The position numbers were made by a program, and so were the translations under genes. Positions 17,801 through 26,195 of a stretch of 64,000 bases of DNA are shown piece after piece; the stretch's first letter is position 1, and each line of letters starts with the position of its first letter. The notes beneath the pieces were generated by a model, which saw nothing but the letters and a program-made list of their open reading frames with translations, did not search any database and was not told the origin of the DNA. This DNA is from Stackebrandtia nassauensis DSM 44728. GTDB taxonomy: Bacteria > Actinomycetota > Actinomycetes > Mycobacteriales > Micromonosporaceae. The stretch is from the NCBI RefSeq assembly GCF_000024545.1, contig NC_013947.1, positions 2,914,001 to 2,978,000 on the forward strand, in the 5' to 3' direction.

Positions 17801-17962
17801 CCTGCTGGCGAACTCGCGCAACAGCCGAGTCTTGCCGATGCCCGCCTCACCGCTGACGAGGCACACCCGGGCGGCCCGGCTCGATGCGCCATGGGCGTCC
17901 ATGAGCCGTGCCAACTCCGGTGATCGTCCGATGAGGACGGGGCTGATGACGCGGGGTGCCAC
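14861..17962 (-). CDS. Large LuxR-family regulator with AAA ATPase (LAL type)
   Basis: A 1033-residue regulator. Order: P-loop GEAGIGKT (38-45) and Walker [13 protein letters not shown], an AAA/STAND ATPase (~1-330), a long TPR-like middle (~370-840), an 11-residue tandem repeat, then a C-terminal LuxR HTH ([29 protein letters not shown]). LAL regulators often activate secondary metabolism or uptake in response to a ligand or ATP. GTG 17962 was chosen from its promoter and the family start (P-x-L-I-G-R). It is divergent from an epoxide-hydrolase operon, which is a plausible target. Confidence 0.9.
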   Translation of the reverse strand: MAPRVISPVLIGRSPELARLMDAHGASSRAARVCLVSGEAGIGKTRLLREFASRLDDRVRVLTGECLELGAEGLPYAPFLAVIRQLIREHGVAAITRTLPGDGPYALASWLPAIGEPLSGVDAELGRIRLFGEVLALLEGLATQRPLVLVLEDLHWADPSSRALLGFLAGSLTAPDVLIVGSFRSTDVEGAHPLCELVIRLTRDPAVTSISLRRLSVHEVGRQLAAIHNREPDPHRITQVYQRSDGNPLFVEALSTAEPGDPVPLRSLLLSGVDDLSEAAGLVLRHAAVAGNQVGHRLLSAVLPLADTEAESAIRALADRHLLVITEDGYRFRHALIRDAVYERLLPGERIRLHRGFAETLRDHPDAVPAERLPAELAAHWHAAENVEEALAHAWRAARVAATAYAYDEQQRMLELVLDLWPRAKDPAARLGVDRDAVVELAATACVHSGDFTRGDELVSALLEPAVDDPDGAGDPERVAALLELRGVLRNRHNTSGLPDIEAALALLPSDEPTRLRGRLLAALAHTRISVRDLAEVREPATEAVRIARLHDDPGTLAKALAALGVAEGLETGVDAAEPVFAEATELTQRLGDHPTLMSISQWHGNVLVNGGQFRKAATAIRRGIAAAERLGLIHSRGPALSISLGFALEQLGDWPEAAKVYRDGLSWTAAPLYRIGLLRGLGGIAIATGELDEAQLLATEIDALVDAANTAPTWRVEQATYRFRLAMAREEHDEAETIMRRLLDDFAVVSNSTSGWYVLSLAADLRSRRSSADAGWRRELLALAEPLTIPGRFEAAHRAGFLAAVDHEDPSGWRSAATLWRELEAPHQLGWCLVGLAEALRASGQAAEAIRARGQAADSPPRASGQAADALLRTSGQATDALLRTSGQASDAPLRTSGQAADALLRGRGQAADVPLRARGQASDAPLREAATIAAKLGARPLAERVARLAAQVGIAVGEAPQANPGPGRGLTAREVDVLRLLAKGLSNRQIAGELFISVSTAGVHVSRILAKLEVASRGEAAALAHREQWFG
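15170..15430 (-). repeat. 33 bp tandem repeat inside the LuxR gene (11-residue unit)
   Basis: Eight units encode [11 protein letters not shown]-like repeats (the first is one residue short; the rest are 11 residues), at residues ~845-931 between TPR region and HTH. The total, 261 bp, is an exact multiple of 3. The units differ mostly at hydrophobic and last positions. Confidence 0.9.
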
Positions 17963-17968
17963 CGGCCA

Positions 17969-17997
17969 ACTATGCCAGCGGCCCCGCTTACTGACAA
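17969..17997 (-). promoter_or_regulatory. Leaderless promoter of the LuxR regulator gene
   Basis: On the minus strand, TTGTCA (17992-17997), 17 bp, CATAGT (17969-17974). The GTG start at 17962 lies 6 nt after the -10, so the mRNA is likely leaderless. Confidence 0.6.
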
Positions 17998-18091
17998 GAT
18001 TCCTGAACGGAACGAAACAGGACGATCTTCCAGCGTAAATATATGGTTTTACCGATGTCGACGGTGCCTGTTTACTCACATGCTTACCGGC

Positions 18092-19231
18092 ATGGAACCG
18101 TTTCGCATCAACATTTCCCAGTCCGATCTGGACGACCTCAACACCCGTATCGACGCCACCCGATGGCCGGCCGCCTACCCGGGCGCCGCATGGAGTCGCG
18201 GCGTCCCGTTGTCGTATCTGCGACGCATCACCGAGTACTGGCGCCACGAATACAGCTGGCGGGCCGCCGAGGCGAAGCTCAACGAGTTTCCCCAGTTCAC
18301 CACCGAGATCGACGGCCACAACATCCACTTCCTGCACGTCACATCCCCGCACCCCGACGCGATCCCGCTGCTGCTGACCCACGGCTGGCCCGGCTCCATC
18401 GTGGAGTTCACCGGCATCATCGGCCCGTTGACCGACCCGAAGGCACACGGCGCCGACGGCCCCGCCTTCCACCTGGTGATCCCGTCCCTGCCCGGCTACG
18501 GCTTCTCCGGACCCAGCCCCGACGAAGGCTGGACCACCCGCCGCATCGCGAAAGCCTGGGCGGAACTGATGTCGCGGCTCGGATACGACCGCTACGTCGC
18601 CCAGGGCGGTGACCGGGGCGTCGGCGTCACCCGCGACCTGGGCATCGTCGACCCCGAACACGTCGCGGCCGTCCACGTCAACGGCGGCTTCACCTTCCCG
18701 GGCGGGGCCGACCCCGACGACGAGACCCTGTCGGAACGCGAACGCATCCGGGTGCGGCGGATGCAGGAGTTCATGAGCGAAAGCGGCGCCTACCTGGCGC
18801 TGCACTCCTCGCGGCCGTACAGCGTCGCCTACGCGTTCAACGATTCCCCGGTCGGGCTGCTGGCCTGGATCATCGAGCGGTTCAAGGACTGGAGCGACCC
18901 GGCCAAACAGCTGCCCGAGGACGCCGTCGACCTCGACCAACTGCTCACCAACGTGTGCGTCTACTGGTTCACCCAGACGGCGGGCTCGGCGGCCAACGCC
19001 TACTACGAGGACGCGGTCTCCGGCGCGGGCTGGGGGCCCAAGGAACCGTCCACGGTCCCGGCCGGGGTCGCACAGTTCACGACCCAGGACATCGCGCTGC
19101 GACGCGACGACGAGGCGGCCAACAACATCGTCCACTGGGCGGAGTACTTCCGGGGCGGTCACTTCGCGGCCATGGAGGCCCCGGACCTGCTGGTGGCCGA
19201 CCTGCGGGAGTTCTTCGGACGGCACCACTAG
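18092..19231 (+). CDS. Epoxide hydrolase (EHN family) 1
   Basis: A 379-residue alpha/beta hydrolase with the N-terminal EHN region (~3-105), an HGWPGS oxyanion motif (~97-102), nucleophile D174 in QGGDRG and the catalytic His in GGHFAAME (~H357). It would open epoxides to diols in the cytosol. ATG 18092 gives the normal EHN start ([10 protein letters not shown]); an ATG at 18080 is also possible, and neither has a clear ribosome site. It forms an operon with a paralogue and an MFS pump, divergent from the LAL regulator. Confidence 0.9.
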   Translation: MEPFRINISQSDLDDLNTRIDATRWPAAYPGAAWSRGVPLSYLRRITEYWRHEYSWRAAEAKLNEFPQFTTEIDGHNIHFLHVTSPHPDAIPLLLTHGWPGSIVEFTGIIGPLTDPKAHGADGPAFHLVIPSLPGYGFSGPSPDEGWTTRRIAKAWAELMSRLGYDRYVAQGGDRGVGVTRDLGIVDPEHVAAVHVNGGFTFPGGADPDDETLSERERIRVRRMQEFMSESGAYLALHSSRPYSVAYAFNDSPVGLLAWIIERFKDWSDPAKQLPEDAVDLDQLLTNVCVYWFTQTAGSAANAYYEDAVSGAGWGPKEPSTVPAGVAQFTTQDIALRRDDEAANNIVHWAEYFRGGHFAAMEAPDLLVADLREFFGRHH

Positions 19232-19323
19232 AAAAACTTGTCCACAGTTCTAGATCGAGGACCGAGGCTGTCCTCAATTCTCCATACAGTCTTTTTCAGC
19301 GACAACAACTAAGGAGCGACGAC

Positions 19324-20478
19324 ATGTCAAACGAAACCGCGATCACCCCCTTCACCATCGACATCCCGCAGTCCGAACTGGACTACGTGCGCGAGCGGCT
19401 GACCCGCACCCGCTTCGCCCAGGAGATCCCCGGCGCCGGAACCGACTACGGCGTCCCGACCGAACGCGTCCAGCACCTCGTCGACCACTGGCTCAACAAC
19501 TACGACTGGCGCGAATGGGAGGCCAAGCTCAACGCCTACCCGCAGTTCACCACCGAGATCGACGGCCAGAACATCCACTTCCTGCACGTCAAGTCCCCGG
19601 AACCCGACGCGATCCCGCTGCTGCTGACCCACGGCTGGCCCGGCTCGGTTGTCGAATACCTGGACGTCATCGACGCGCTGTCCGACCCGAAGGCCCACGG
19701 CAGCGACGGCCCCGCCTTCCACCTGGTGATCCCGTCCCTGCCCGGCTTCGGCTTCTCCGGCCCCACCACCGACCGCGGCTGGGGCACCGTCCGCACCGCC
19801 AAAGCCATGGGCGAACTGATGAACCGCCTGGGCTACCAGCGTTACGGCCAGCACGGCAACGACGGCGGCTCGATGATCGCCCCCGAACTCGGCCGCCAGG
19901 ACCCCGACGCCCAGATCGGCGTCCACGTCAACCAGGCGTTCTCGTTCCCGTCCGGTGACCCGTCCGAAATGGAGAACCTGACCGAGGAAGAGGGCCAGGC
20001 TCTCCAGGTCCTGGGCATGTTCTGGGAGGAGAAGGGCGCGTTCAACGTGCTGCACTCGCAGCAGCCGAACACCCTCGCCCACGCCCTGGCCGACTCCCCG
20101 GTCGGACTGCTGGGCTGGAACGACCAGCTGATGGGCGCCGAGGTCAGCGACGACTTCGTCATCACCAACGTGCTCATCTACTGGCTGACCAACACCTCCG
20201 GCTCGTCGATCCGGTTCTACTACGAGGACAAGAAGAACCCGCCGTCCACCGAACCCACCACCTTCCCGCTGGGGGTCTCCAACCACGCCAACGACTTCCA
20301 GGGCATCCGCCGGTTCGTCGACCGCGACCACAAGAACATCGTCCAGTGGCGGTTCCACGACGAGGGCGGTCACTACTCCGACCACCAGATCCCCGAGATC
20401 GCCGTGGCCGACATCCGCGACTTCTTCGGCGAGCTTGCGAGCCGAAGCGACAAGCACAGCCGCAAGGTTCAGGAGTAA
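19324..20478 (+). CDS. Epoxide hydrolase (EHN family) 2
   Basis: A 384-residue paralogue of the preceding gene, sharing long blocks such as [21 protein letters not shown] and [18 protein letters not shown], so it probably arose by tandem duplication. The nucleophile elbow is HGNDGG with D180 instead of the usual GGDWG-like sequence; the Sm-x-Nu-x-Sm pattern is kept. The terminal GGHYSDHQ supplies the His. AAGGAG precedes the ATG, 92 bp after gene 1. It carries a short Lys/Ser-rich tail (SRSDKHSRKVQE) lacking in gene 1. Confidence 0.9.
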   Translation: MSNETAITPFTIDIPQSELDYVRERLTRTRFAQEIPGAGTDYGVPTERVQHLVDHWLNNYDWREWEAKLNAYPQFTTEIDGQNIHFLHVKSPEPDAIPLLLTHGWPGSVVEYLDVIDALSDPKAHGSDGPAFHLVIPSLPGFGFSGPTTDRGWGTVRTAKAMGELMNRLGYQRYGQHGNDGGSMIAPELGRQDPDAQIGVHVNQAFSFPSGDPSEMENLTEEEGQALQVLGMFWEEKGAFNVLHSQQPNTLAHALADSPVGLLGWNDQLMGAEVSDDFVITNVLIYWLTNTSGSSIRFYYEDKKNPPSTEPTTFPLGVSNHANDFQGIRRFVDRDHKNIVQWRFHDEGGHYSDHQIPEIAVADIRDFFGELASRSDKHSRKVQE

Positions 20479-20482
20479 CCCC

Positions 20483-21946
20483 ATGGCCATCATCGAAGCC
20501 ACCCCAGAAACCACCGCTTCCACCCAACCGGCCCCCACCTCGACACCCGCCCCCTACCGGTGGCGCTGGATCGCGCTCGCGGTAGCCATGTCCGGCATGG
20601 CCATGGAACTCCTCGACGCCAGCGTCACCTCCGTCGCCGGACCCACCATGCGCGCCGAACTCGGCGGCGGCCCGTCGCTCATCCAATGGCTCACCGCCGG
20701 ATACACCCTCGCGATGGTCGGCGGCCTCCTCATCGGCGCCCGGCTCGGTGACATCTTCGGCCGCAAACGCATGTTCCTCTTCGGAGCCACCGGCTTCACC
20801 CTCACCTCGCTGCTGGTGGCGCTGAGCCAGAACCCCGAGTTCGCCATCGGCTCCCGCGTCGCCCAGGGCCTGTTCGGGGCCGCGATGGTCCCGCAGGTGT
20901 TCGGCCTCATCAAAGCGATGTTCCCGCCCAGCGAAACGCAGAAGGCGTTCAGCCTGGCCGGACCGATCATGGGAATGTCGGCCATCGGCGGCCCCATCCT
21001 CGCCGGGTGGCTCATCGGCCTCAACCTGTTCGACTCGGGCTGGCGACTGGTGTTCCTCATCAACCTGCCCATCGGCATCGCGATCGTCGCACTGGCATTC
21101 CGGCTGCTGCCCCGCGACGAACCCGCGACGGTCAAGAGCCTCGACCTCGCCGGCGCCACACTGGCGATCCTGGCCAGCACCTCCATGGTCTACCCGCTGG
21201 TCCAAGGCCACGAAGCCGGCTGGCCCGCCTGGTCTTTCGGCATGATCGCCGCCTCCGTGGTCCTGTTCGCGGTCTTCGGCGCCCACCAGGTCCGCCGCAA
21301 CCGCCGGGGCCGGGACGTGCTGGTACTGCCGAGCCTGTTCCACAAACGTGCCTTCAACGGCGGCCTGGTCCTGGGTGTCCTCCTGATCGCGGCCATGACC
21401 GGCCTAGGCTTCGTCATGACCCTGCACCTCCAACTCGGCCTGGCCTACACACCCCTGGAAGCCGCCGCCGCGATGGTCCCGTTCGCGGTCGCCATGAGCG
21501 CGGCCATGGGGGCAGGTCCGGCACTGGCCAAGTACGGCCGCAAGACCCTCATGGCCGGAGCGCTCATCAAGACCGCCGGAATCGGCGCGATCATCCTCGC
21601 CCTGGCCCTCGCGGGCGCCGACCTCACCTGGTACCACCTGGCCCCCGGCCTGATGCTGTCCGGAGTGGGAGCGGCACTGTTCATGGGCCGCTACTTCGAC
21701 TCGGTCATGGAAGGCGTCGAACCCCGCGAGATCGGCTCGGCGTCGGGAACCCTGACGGCGGTACAACAGCTGGGCGCCTCGTTCGGAGTCGCGCTGCTGG
21801 GCACCGCCTTCTTCGCGACCTACGGCCCTGACGTGGACAGCGCGGTCACCGCCTCGGGAACCACCCTCGGCTTGACGGGACTGATCCTGCTGGTCGGGTT
21901 CGCCGTCGGGTTCTGCCTACCCAAGCAGACGCGAACCGCCGACTGA
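20483..21946 (+). CDS. MFS transporter, DHA2 (14 TM) type
   Basis: A 487-residue drug/H+ antiporter-like pump with 14 predicted membrane helices. LIGARLGDIFGRKR is motif A, DASVTSVAGPTM lies in TM1-2, and a FMGRYFDSVMEGVEPREIGSASG loop precedes the last helices. AGGAG lies 7 nt before the ATG, 4 bp after the hydrolase stop, so it is co-transcribed. Export of the hydrolase substrate or product is inferred from the operon. Confidence 0.88.
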   Translation: MAIIEATPETTASTQPAPTSTPAPYRWRWIALAVAMSGMAMELLDASVTSVAGPTMRAELGGGPSLIQWLTAGYTLAMVGGLLIGARLGDIFGRKRMFLFGATGFTLTSLLVALSQNPEFAIGSRVAQGLFGAAMVPQVFGLIKAMFPPSETQKAFSLAGPIMGMSAIGGPILAGWLIGLNLFDSGWRLVFLINLPIGIAIVALAFRLLPRDEPATVKSLDLAGATLAILASTSMVYPLVQGHEAGWPAWSFGMIAASVVLFAVFGAHQVRRNRRGRDVLVLPSLFHKRAFNGGLVLGVLLIAAMTGLGFVMTLHLQLGLAYTPLEAAAAMVPFAVAMSAAMGAGPALAKYGRKTLMAGALIKTAGIGAIILALALAGADLTWYHLAPGLMLSGVGAALFMGRYFDSVMEGVEPREIGSASGTLTAVQQLGASFGVALLGTAFFATYGPDVDSAVTASGTTLGLTGLILLVGFAVGFCLPKQTRTAD

Positions 21947-21997
21947 GTCCAGTTCGCCAAAGCCGGTCCGCGGCCACGATCGAGCCGACCAGCCAAA

Positions 21998-22034
21998 GCC
22001 GTGCTGGTGCCTCCGCAGGAGGCACCAGCACGGC
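21998..22034. terminator. Bidirectional terminator
   Basis: A perfect 17 bp stem (21998-22014 with 22018-22034) with a GCA loop between the convergent MFS and YcaQ-like genes. Confidence 0.85.
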
Positions 22035-22035
22035 A

Positions 22036-23124
22036 TTACGTCCACACCGGATCAAGCCCCAGCCATTGCGCCAGATCCTGTATCTCGTCCCGCACGCCCT
22101 TGCTGATCGCCTTGGTGAACGGAACATCCTCGTGAATCGCGAACACGTCCAGCTTCCCGGCCTTGCGATCGGCCTTGGCGTCGAGCTTGCCCACCAGCCG
22201 ATCGCCGTGCAGGATCGGCAACGCGAAATACCCCCACCGCCGCTTGTCCTTCGGCTTGTACATCTCCAGGATGTACTCGAAGTCGAACAGTTCCATCGCC
22301 CGGTCCCGGTCGTGGACCAGCCGGTCGAACGGCGACAACAACGCCGTTCGACCGCTGAACGGCTTACCGATCGCGGCCGGATCGACCCGCCACTCACCCT
22401 CGATCCCCTCCACCACGGCGGGCTCGCCGGAATCGGCGACACTGAGCTGCTCACCCGGCGACCCGAAAGCGTTGGGCCGCACGATCCCCAGGCTCCGCAC
22501 CCGACGCTCGTTCATCAACCGATGCGACTCCTCCAACGACAACGCCTTCGCGTCGGCCGGATAAACCCGCTCGGGCAGATCCCAAACCCGCTGCCGCCCT
22601 TGCCGAGCGGTGATGGCGACCTCGCCGCTCTTGAGCAGCATCTCCAGCATCTTGGTGACGTTGCGGTTGTTGGTCCACCCCGACGACGGCCACGACACCT
22701 TGCTGGTGTCGGGAATATCGCGCGACAACAACGGACCCGAGGTCTTCAGCAGCTCCAGGATGTCGCGACGAAACGACTCGTTGTCGTCCAACCACTTGCG
22801 ACCGAACTCCCAATCCGCGGGGTACTCGGCCATGTCCGCCAGGTGGAGCCGCAGATCCTCCATGGGCCGCAGCATCGCGTTGTGCTCGAACATGGTCCGC
22901 TCGACTTCGAGCGCCCGAGTCAGATCCGCCGGACGATACGACGACCCGAGGCGGCTCCACGCCACGAGATCAGCACTGGGCGCGATGGCCGCCGTCGGGT
23001 CGACCTGCAACAGCGTCAGCTGCCGGGCCACGTCCAAAAGGTCGGTAGGACGCGGCGCGTCAAGCAGCTGTGCACGAACCGCAATCCGCCGAGCCTCAAC
23101 GCGATCAAGCCGATGTGGAGTCAT
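22036..23124 (-). CDS. YcaQ/AlkZ-like (HTH_42) DNA glycosylase
   Basis: A 362-residue winged-helix protein of the HTH_42 family. The catalytic-type motif is Q40-V-D42 in LLQVDPTAAIAPSADLVAW, which matches the QxD form of E. coli YcaQ rather than the QxQ form of natural-product self-resistance AlkZ enzymes. This family unhooks DNA interstrand cross-links. ATG 23124 is supported by TAGTAT 8 nt upstream on the minus strand (leaderless). The opening TPHRLDRVEARRIAVRAQLL fits the family N-terminus. Confidence 0.85.
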   Translation of the reverse strand: MTPHRLDRVEARRIAVRAQLLDAPRPTDLLDVARQLTLLQVDPTAAIAPSADLVAWSRLGSSYRPADLTRALEVERTMFEHNAMLRPMEDLRLHLADMAEYPADWEFGRKWLDDNESFRRDILELLKTSGPLLSRDIPDTSKVSWPSSGWTNNRNVTKMLEMLLKSGEVAITARQGRQRVWDLPERVYPADAKALSLEESHRLMNERRVRSLGIVRPNAFGSPGEQLSVADSGEPAVVEGIEGEWRVDPAAIGKPFSGRTALLSPFDRLVHDRDRAMELFDFEYILEMYKPKDKRRWGYFALPILHGDRLVGKLDAKADRKAGKLDVFAIHEDVPFTKAISKGVRDEIQDLAQWLGLDPVWT

Positions 23125-23191
23125 AAGGCCGGATACTAGCCCCGACCTGCGACACCGCCCTGGCTCCACGCCGCAGCCCAGCTACCCTCGC

Positions 23192-23250
<59 letters not shown>

Positions 23251-23259
23251 GCAGCCGTG

Positions 23260-23695
23260 GGCTTGAGCTGAGCTGCGCCAGCCTTGGCTCGCGCACCGTC
23301 TGAGGCTGCGGCACCGCGCGGCCACCCCAGCGCCAGCCTTGGCCCGCGCACCGCGCGGCGGCTACTGCACGCCGCACGGCCCTTGGCTCGCGCATCGGTT
23401 TTGGCTGTGCCGCACGGCCCTTGGCCTGCGCACCGGTTCTGGCTGCGCCACACGGCCCTTGGCTCGCGCACCGCGCGGCGGCTACTGCACGCCGCACGGC
23501 CCTTGGCCTGCGCATCGGTTTTGGCTGTGCCGCACGGCCCTTGGCTAGCGCACCGCGCACCGGCTCTGGCTGTGCCGCACGGCCCTTGGCTAGCGCATCA
23601 GCTCTGGCTGTGCCGTGCGAGCCGCAGCTCACGCACCGCGCGACAGCTACCGCAGCACCGCGCGGCCCATGGGTCGCGCATCGGCTGTCGCGTCG
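23260..23695. repeat. Non-coding tandem repeat tract with a 120 bp higher-order unit
   Basis: Degenerate units of about 38 and 44 bp built from phrases like CACGGCCCTTGGCTCGCGCA. A 120 bp period is clear: 23341-23434 recurs almost identically at 23461-23554. Several frames stay open across it only because stops are rare in such DNA. I see no credible gene; with the microsatellite it fills the 571 bp between the YcaQ-like start and the VOC stop. Confidence 0.85.
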
Positions 23696-24409
23696 CTAGC
23701 TGCTGGTCACCAGGCAGAACGGCTTCCCGGCCGGGTCGGCGAAGACGCGGAACGTCTCGCCCCCGCCCTCAAGCCTCGTGGCTCCCAGTCCCAGGACGGC
23801 CTTCTCGGCCGCGTCCAAGTCGCCCACCTCGACGTCCATGTGAACCTGCTGCGGGTGCTCAGGGTTGGGCCACTGCGGAGCCGTATAGCCCTCGACCTGC
23901 TGGAACAGCACCGGCTGCTCGCCGTCCGCGCCGATCATGCCCATGCCGTCGGCCTCGAACGTCACCGCCTTGCCCAACAGCTCCGCGTAGAACGCGGTCA
24001 GCTGCTTGGCGTCAGGCACGTCCAGCATCACGCCCATCAGCGTCGGCTTCGTGACCTCGTCGTTCCGGCACAGATCGAAGGGGTGCCCCGCCGGGTCGGC
24101 GACGGTGTACCAAGCTTCGTTCTTCTGCAACAGCGTCCCGCCCAGCTCCAGAACCCGAGCCAACGCCGCCTCCAGATCCGGCACCCTTAGGTCCAGGTGC
24201 GCCTGTTGCGGCAGGTCCTGGCCCGGCCACTGCGGCGGCTTGTGGTCGGGCACCTCTTGCAGCGCCACCTGCCAGCCGTCGTGGGTGTCGAGCACGATCC
24301 AGCCGTCCTCGCCTTCGGCTTCGGTCCACCCCGCCAGGTCCCGGTAGAACCGCGACAGGCCGGTGATGTCGGCGGCGTCGAGCGCGACGAGTTGAAGTTT
24401 TCCGATCAT
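23696..24409 (-). CDS. VOC-family protein, two glyoxalase-like domains
   Basis: A 237-residue protein with two vicinal-oxygen-chelate domains (~3-117, ~124-236). Each has the FYRDLAGW / FYAELLGK helix and a HLDLRVPDLEAA / HMDVEVGDLDAA metal-strand. Members bind antibiotics, act as dioxygenases or isomerise small ligands; this one cannot be placed. AGGA lies 7 nt before the ATG. It begins 40 bp after the TPP enzyme and is probably the last gene of that operon. Confidence 0.88.
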   Translation of the reverse strand: MIGKLQLVALDAADITGLSRFYRDLAGWTEAEGEDGWIVLDTHDGWQVALQEVPDHKPPQWPGQDLPQQAHLDLRVPDLEAALARVLELGGTLLQKNEAWYTVADPAGHPFDLCRNDEVTKPTLMGVMLDVPDAKQLTAFYAELLGKAVTFEADGMGMIGADGEQPVLFQQVEGYTAPQWPNPEHPQQVHMDVEVGDLDAAEKAVLGLGATRLEGGGETFRVFADPAGKPFCLVTSS

Positions 24410-24448
24410 GGCTCCATCCTGCCCGCCGGGTCTGACATCCGGGGCCAC

Positions 24449-26179
24449 TCAGTCGTGGGCTTGGGGCCGCAGCGTCTCCTTGACCTTCGCTATCGCGAAC
24501 CCCCAGGCCTGGCCCGGCAGCACCTTTCCCGGCACCGAGACCTCCTCGGGGTTGGTGAGCACGTCCACCAGGACCGGCCCGTCGGCGGCGAACGCCTCGG
24601 CCAGTCCCTTGTGTAGCTCGCCGGGTTCGGTGACGCGGATTCCCTTGGCCCCCATGGCTTCCGCGACGGCCGCCAGGTCCGGGTTGGGCAGTACCGTCCC
24701 GAACTCGGGCAGCCCGGCCTGCTCCTGCTCCAGCTTCACCATGCCGAGGCGGTGGTTGTCGAACACGATCAGCTTCACCGGCAGCCGGTACCGCACCGCC
24801 GTGAGGATGTCGCCCAGCAGCATGGTGAGGCCGCCGTCGCCGCAGAACGCGATCACCTGCCGGTCCGGGAAGGCCGTGGCCGCGCCGATGGCCTGCGGCA
24901 TCGCGTTGGCCATCGAGCCGAGATTGAACGATCCCAACAGCCGCTGGCCTTGTCGGAACTGGACGAATCGCGACAGCCACACCGTCGACATGCCGGTGTC
25001 GGCGGTGAAGATCGCGGTGTCGTCCGCGAGTTCGTTGACCGCCAGCGCCACCGATTCGGGGCGGATGTGGTGGTCCGGGTTGTCCACCAGGGAGCGCAGT
25101 TCGCCGACCGGTTCGCGGTCGTGGTCGGGGGCGGCGAGGCGTTCCTGGCCGACGTGCCATTTGCGGAACGCTTTCACCGCCTTGTCCAGGTGGCGCCGGG
25201 ATTCGTTGCCGCGCAGTCGCGGCGCGAGTGCTTCGACGGTAAGCGCGGCGTCGCCGACCAGCCCCAGGTCCACCCGGGTGCGTCGTCCGATGTGCTCGGA
25301 GACCGCGTCGATCTGGACCACTGTGGGTCCTTCGGGATACCAGTCCCGGTAGGGGAAGTCGGTGCCGATCATGAGCAGTAGTTCGCAGTCCTCCAGCGCC
25401 GCCACCGCCGCCGGGTTGCCGATCAGGCCGGTCTGCCCGACCTGGTACGGGTTGTCCCAGTCGAAGGTCTCCTTGCCCTTGAGGGTGACCACGATGGGTG
25501 CGGCCAGCGATCCGGCCAGGCCGAGGACGGCGTCGCGGGCGCCGCTGGCACCGGCTCCGGCGAGGATCGTGACCCGGTCGCGGCCGTTGATGAGTTTCGC
25601 GGCTTGGTCCAGCAGCTTGTCGGACGGCACAGACGCGGCGGGTTCGTTGAACACCCGCACCTTCGGTTTCCCCGACACCTGTTGCGGCCCAACGTCGCCG
25701 GGCAGGCTCAGCACCGCGACGCCGCGTCGGGACACCGCCGCCTCGATGGCCTGCTCGATCAGTTGCGGTACCTGGCCGGGGGAGGTGATGGTCCGGTTGA
25801 ACACCGACACGTCCCGGAACAGGTGGTCGTTGTCGACCTCCTGGAAGTAGTTCGAGCCCAGTTCCGGAAGCGGTACCTGGCCGGTGATCGCCAGTACCGG
25901 GGCGTGGCTCTTGGCCGCGTCGTACAGGCCGTTGAGCAGGTGGATCGCGCCGGGACCGACGGTTCCCGCGCACACGCCGAGTCGTCCGGTGAGTTGGGCG
26001 GCGGCTCCGGCGGCGAACGCGGCGACCTCCTCGTGCCGGGTGGCGATCCAGTCGATGCCGTCGGTGCGCCGGATCGCGTCGGTGACGCTGTTGAGCGCGT
26101 CCCCGACGACGCCGTACACGTGCGTAATCCCGCAGCCGACCAACCCGTCCACAAGGGTCTCGCTGACCGTCTTCGCCAT
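24449..26179 (-). CDS. Thiamine-diphosphate enzyme, pyruvate oxidase/dehydrogenase (quinone)-like
   Basis: A 576-residue ThDP enzyme. The catalytic Glu is in RHEEVAAFAAGAAAQL, the Mg/ThDP motif is GDGGLTMLLGDIL...FDNHRLG, and a PoxB-like FAD-binding middle domain lies between. PoxB-type enzymes decarboxylate pyruvate to acetate and pass electrons to quinone. GGAGGAG precedes ATG 26179. It starts 16 bp after the FMN glutamate-synthase-like gene, so they share a transcript. A paralogue is at 29.6-31.4 kb. Confidence 0.88.
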   Translation of the reverse strand: MAKTVSETLVDGLVGCGITHVYGVVGDALNSVTDAIRRTDGIDWIATRHEEVAAFAAGAAAQLTGRLGVCAGTVGPGAIHLLNGLYDAAKSHAPVLAITGQVPLPELGSNYFQEVDNDHLFRDVSVFNRTITSPGQVPQLIEQAIEAAVSRRGVAVLSLPGDVGPQQVSGKPKVRVFNEPAASVPSDKLLDQAAKLINGRDRVTILAGAGASGARDAVLGLAGSLAAPIVVTLKGKETFDWDNPYQVGQTGLIGNPAAVAALEDCELLLMIGTDFPYRDWYPEGPTVVQIDAVSEHIGRRTRVDLGLVGDAALTVEALAPRLRGNESRRHLDKAVKAFRKWHVGQERLAAPDHDREPVGELRSLVDNPDHHIRPESVALAVNELADDTAIFTADTGMSTVWLSRFVQFRQGQRLLGSFNLGSMANAMPQAIGAATAFPDRQVIAFCGDGGLTMLLGDILTAVRYRLPVKLIVFDNHRLGMVKLEQEQAGLPEFGTVLPNPDLAAVAEAMGAKGIRVTEPGELHKGLAEAFAADGPVLVDVLTNPEEVSVPGKVLPGQAWGFAIAKVKETLRPQAHD

Positions 26180-26195
26180 GCCGTCTCCTCCAGTC

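Noticed and set aside
14861-19228. Single 1455-residue minus-strand frame
   Set aside because: The frame stays open across the epoxide-hydrolase gene only because of GC bias. The LuxR gene's promoter and GTG at 17962 set the real start; the extra ~420 residues are antisense to a coding gene.
23341-23695. CRISPR array
   Set aside because: The units abut with no unique spacers, vary in length and have no cas genes nearby.
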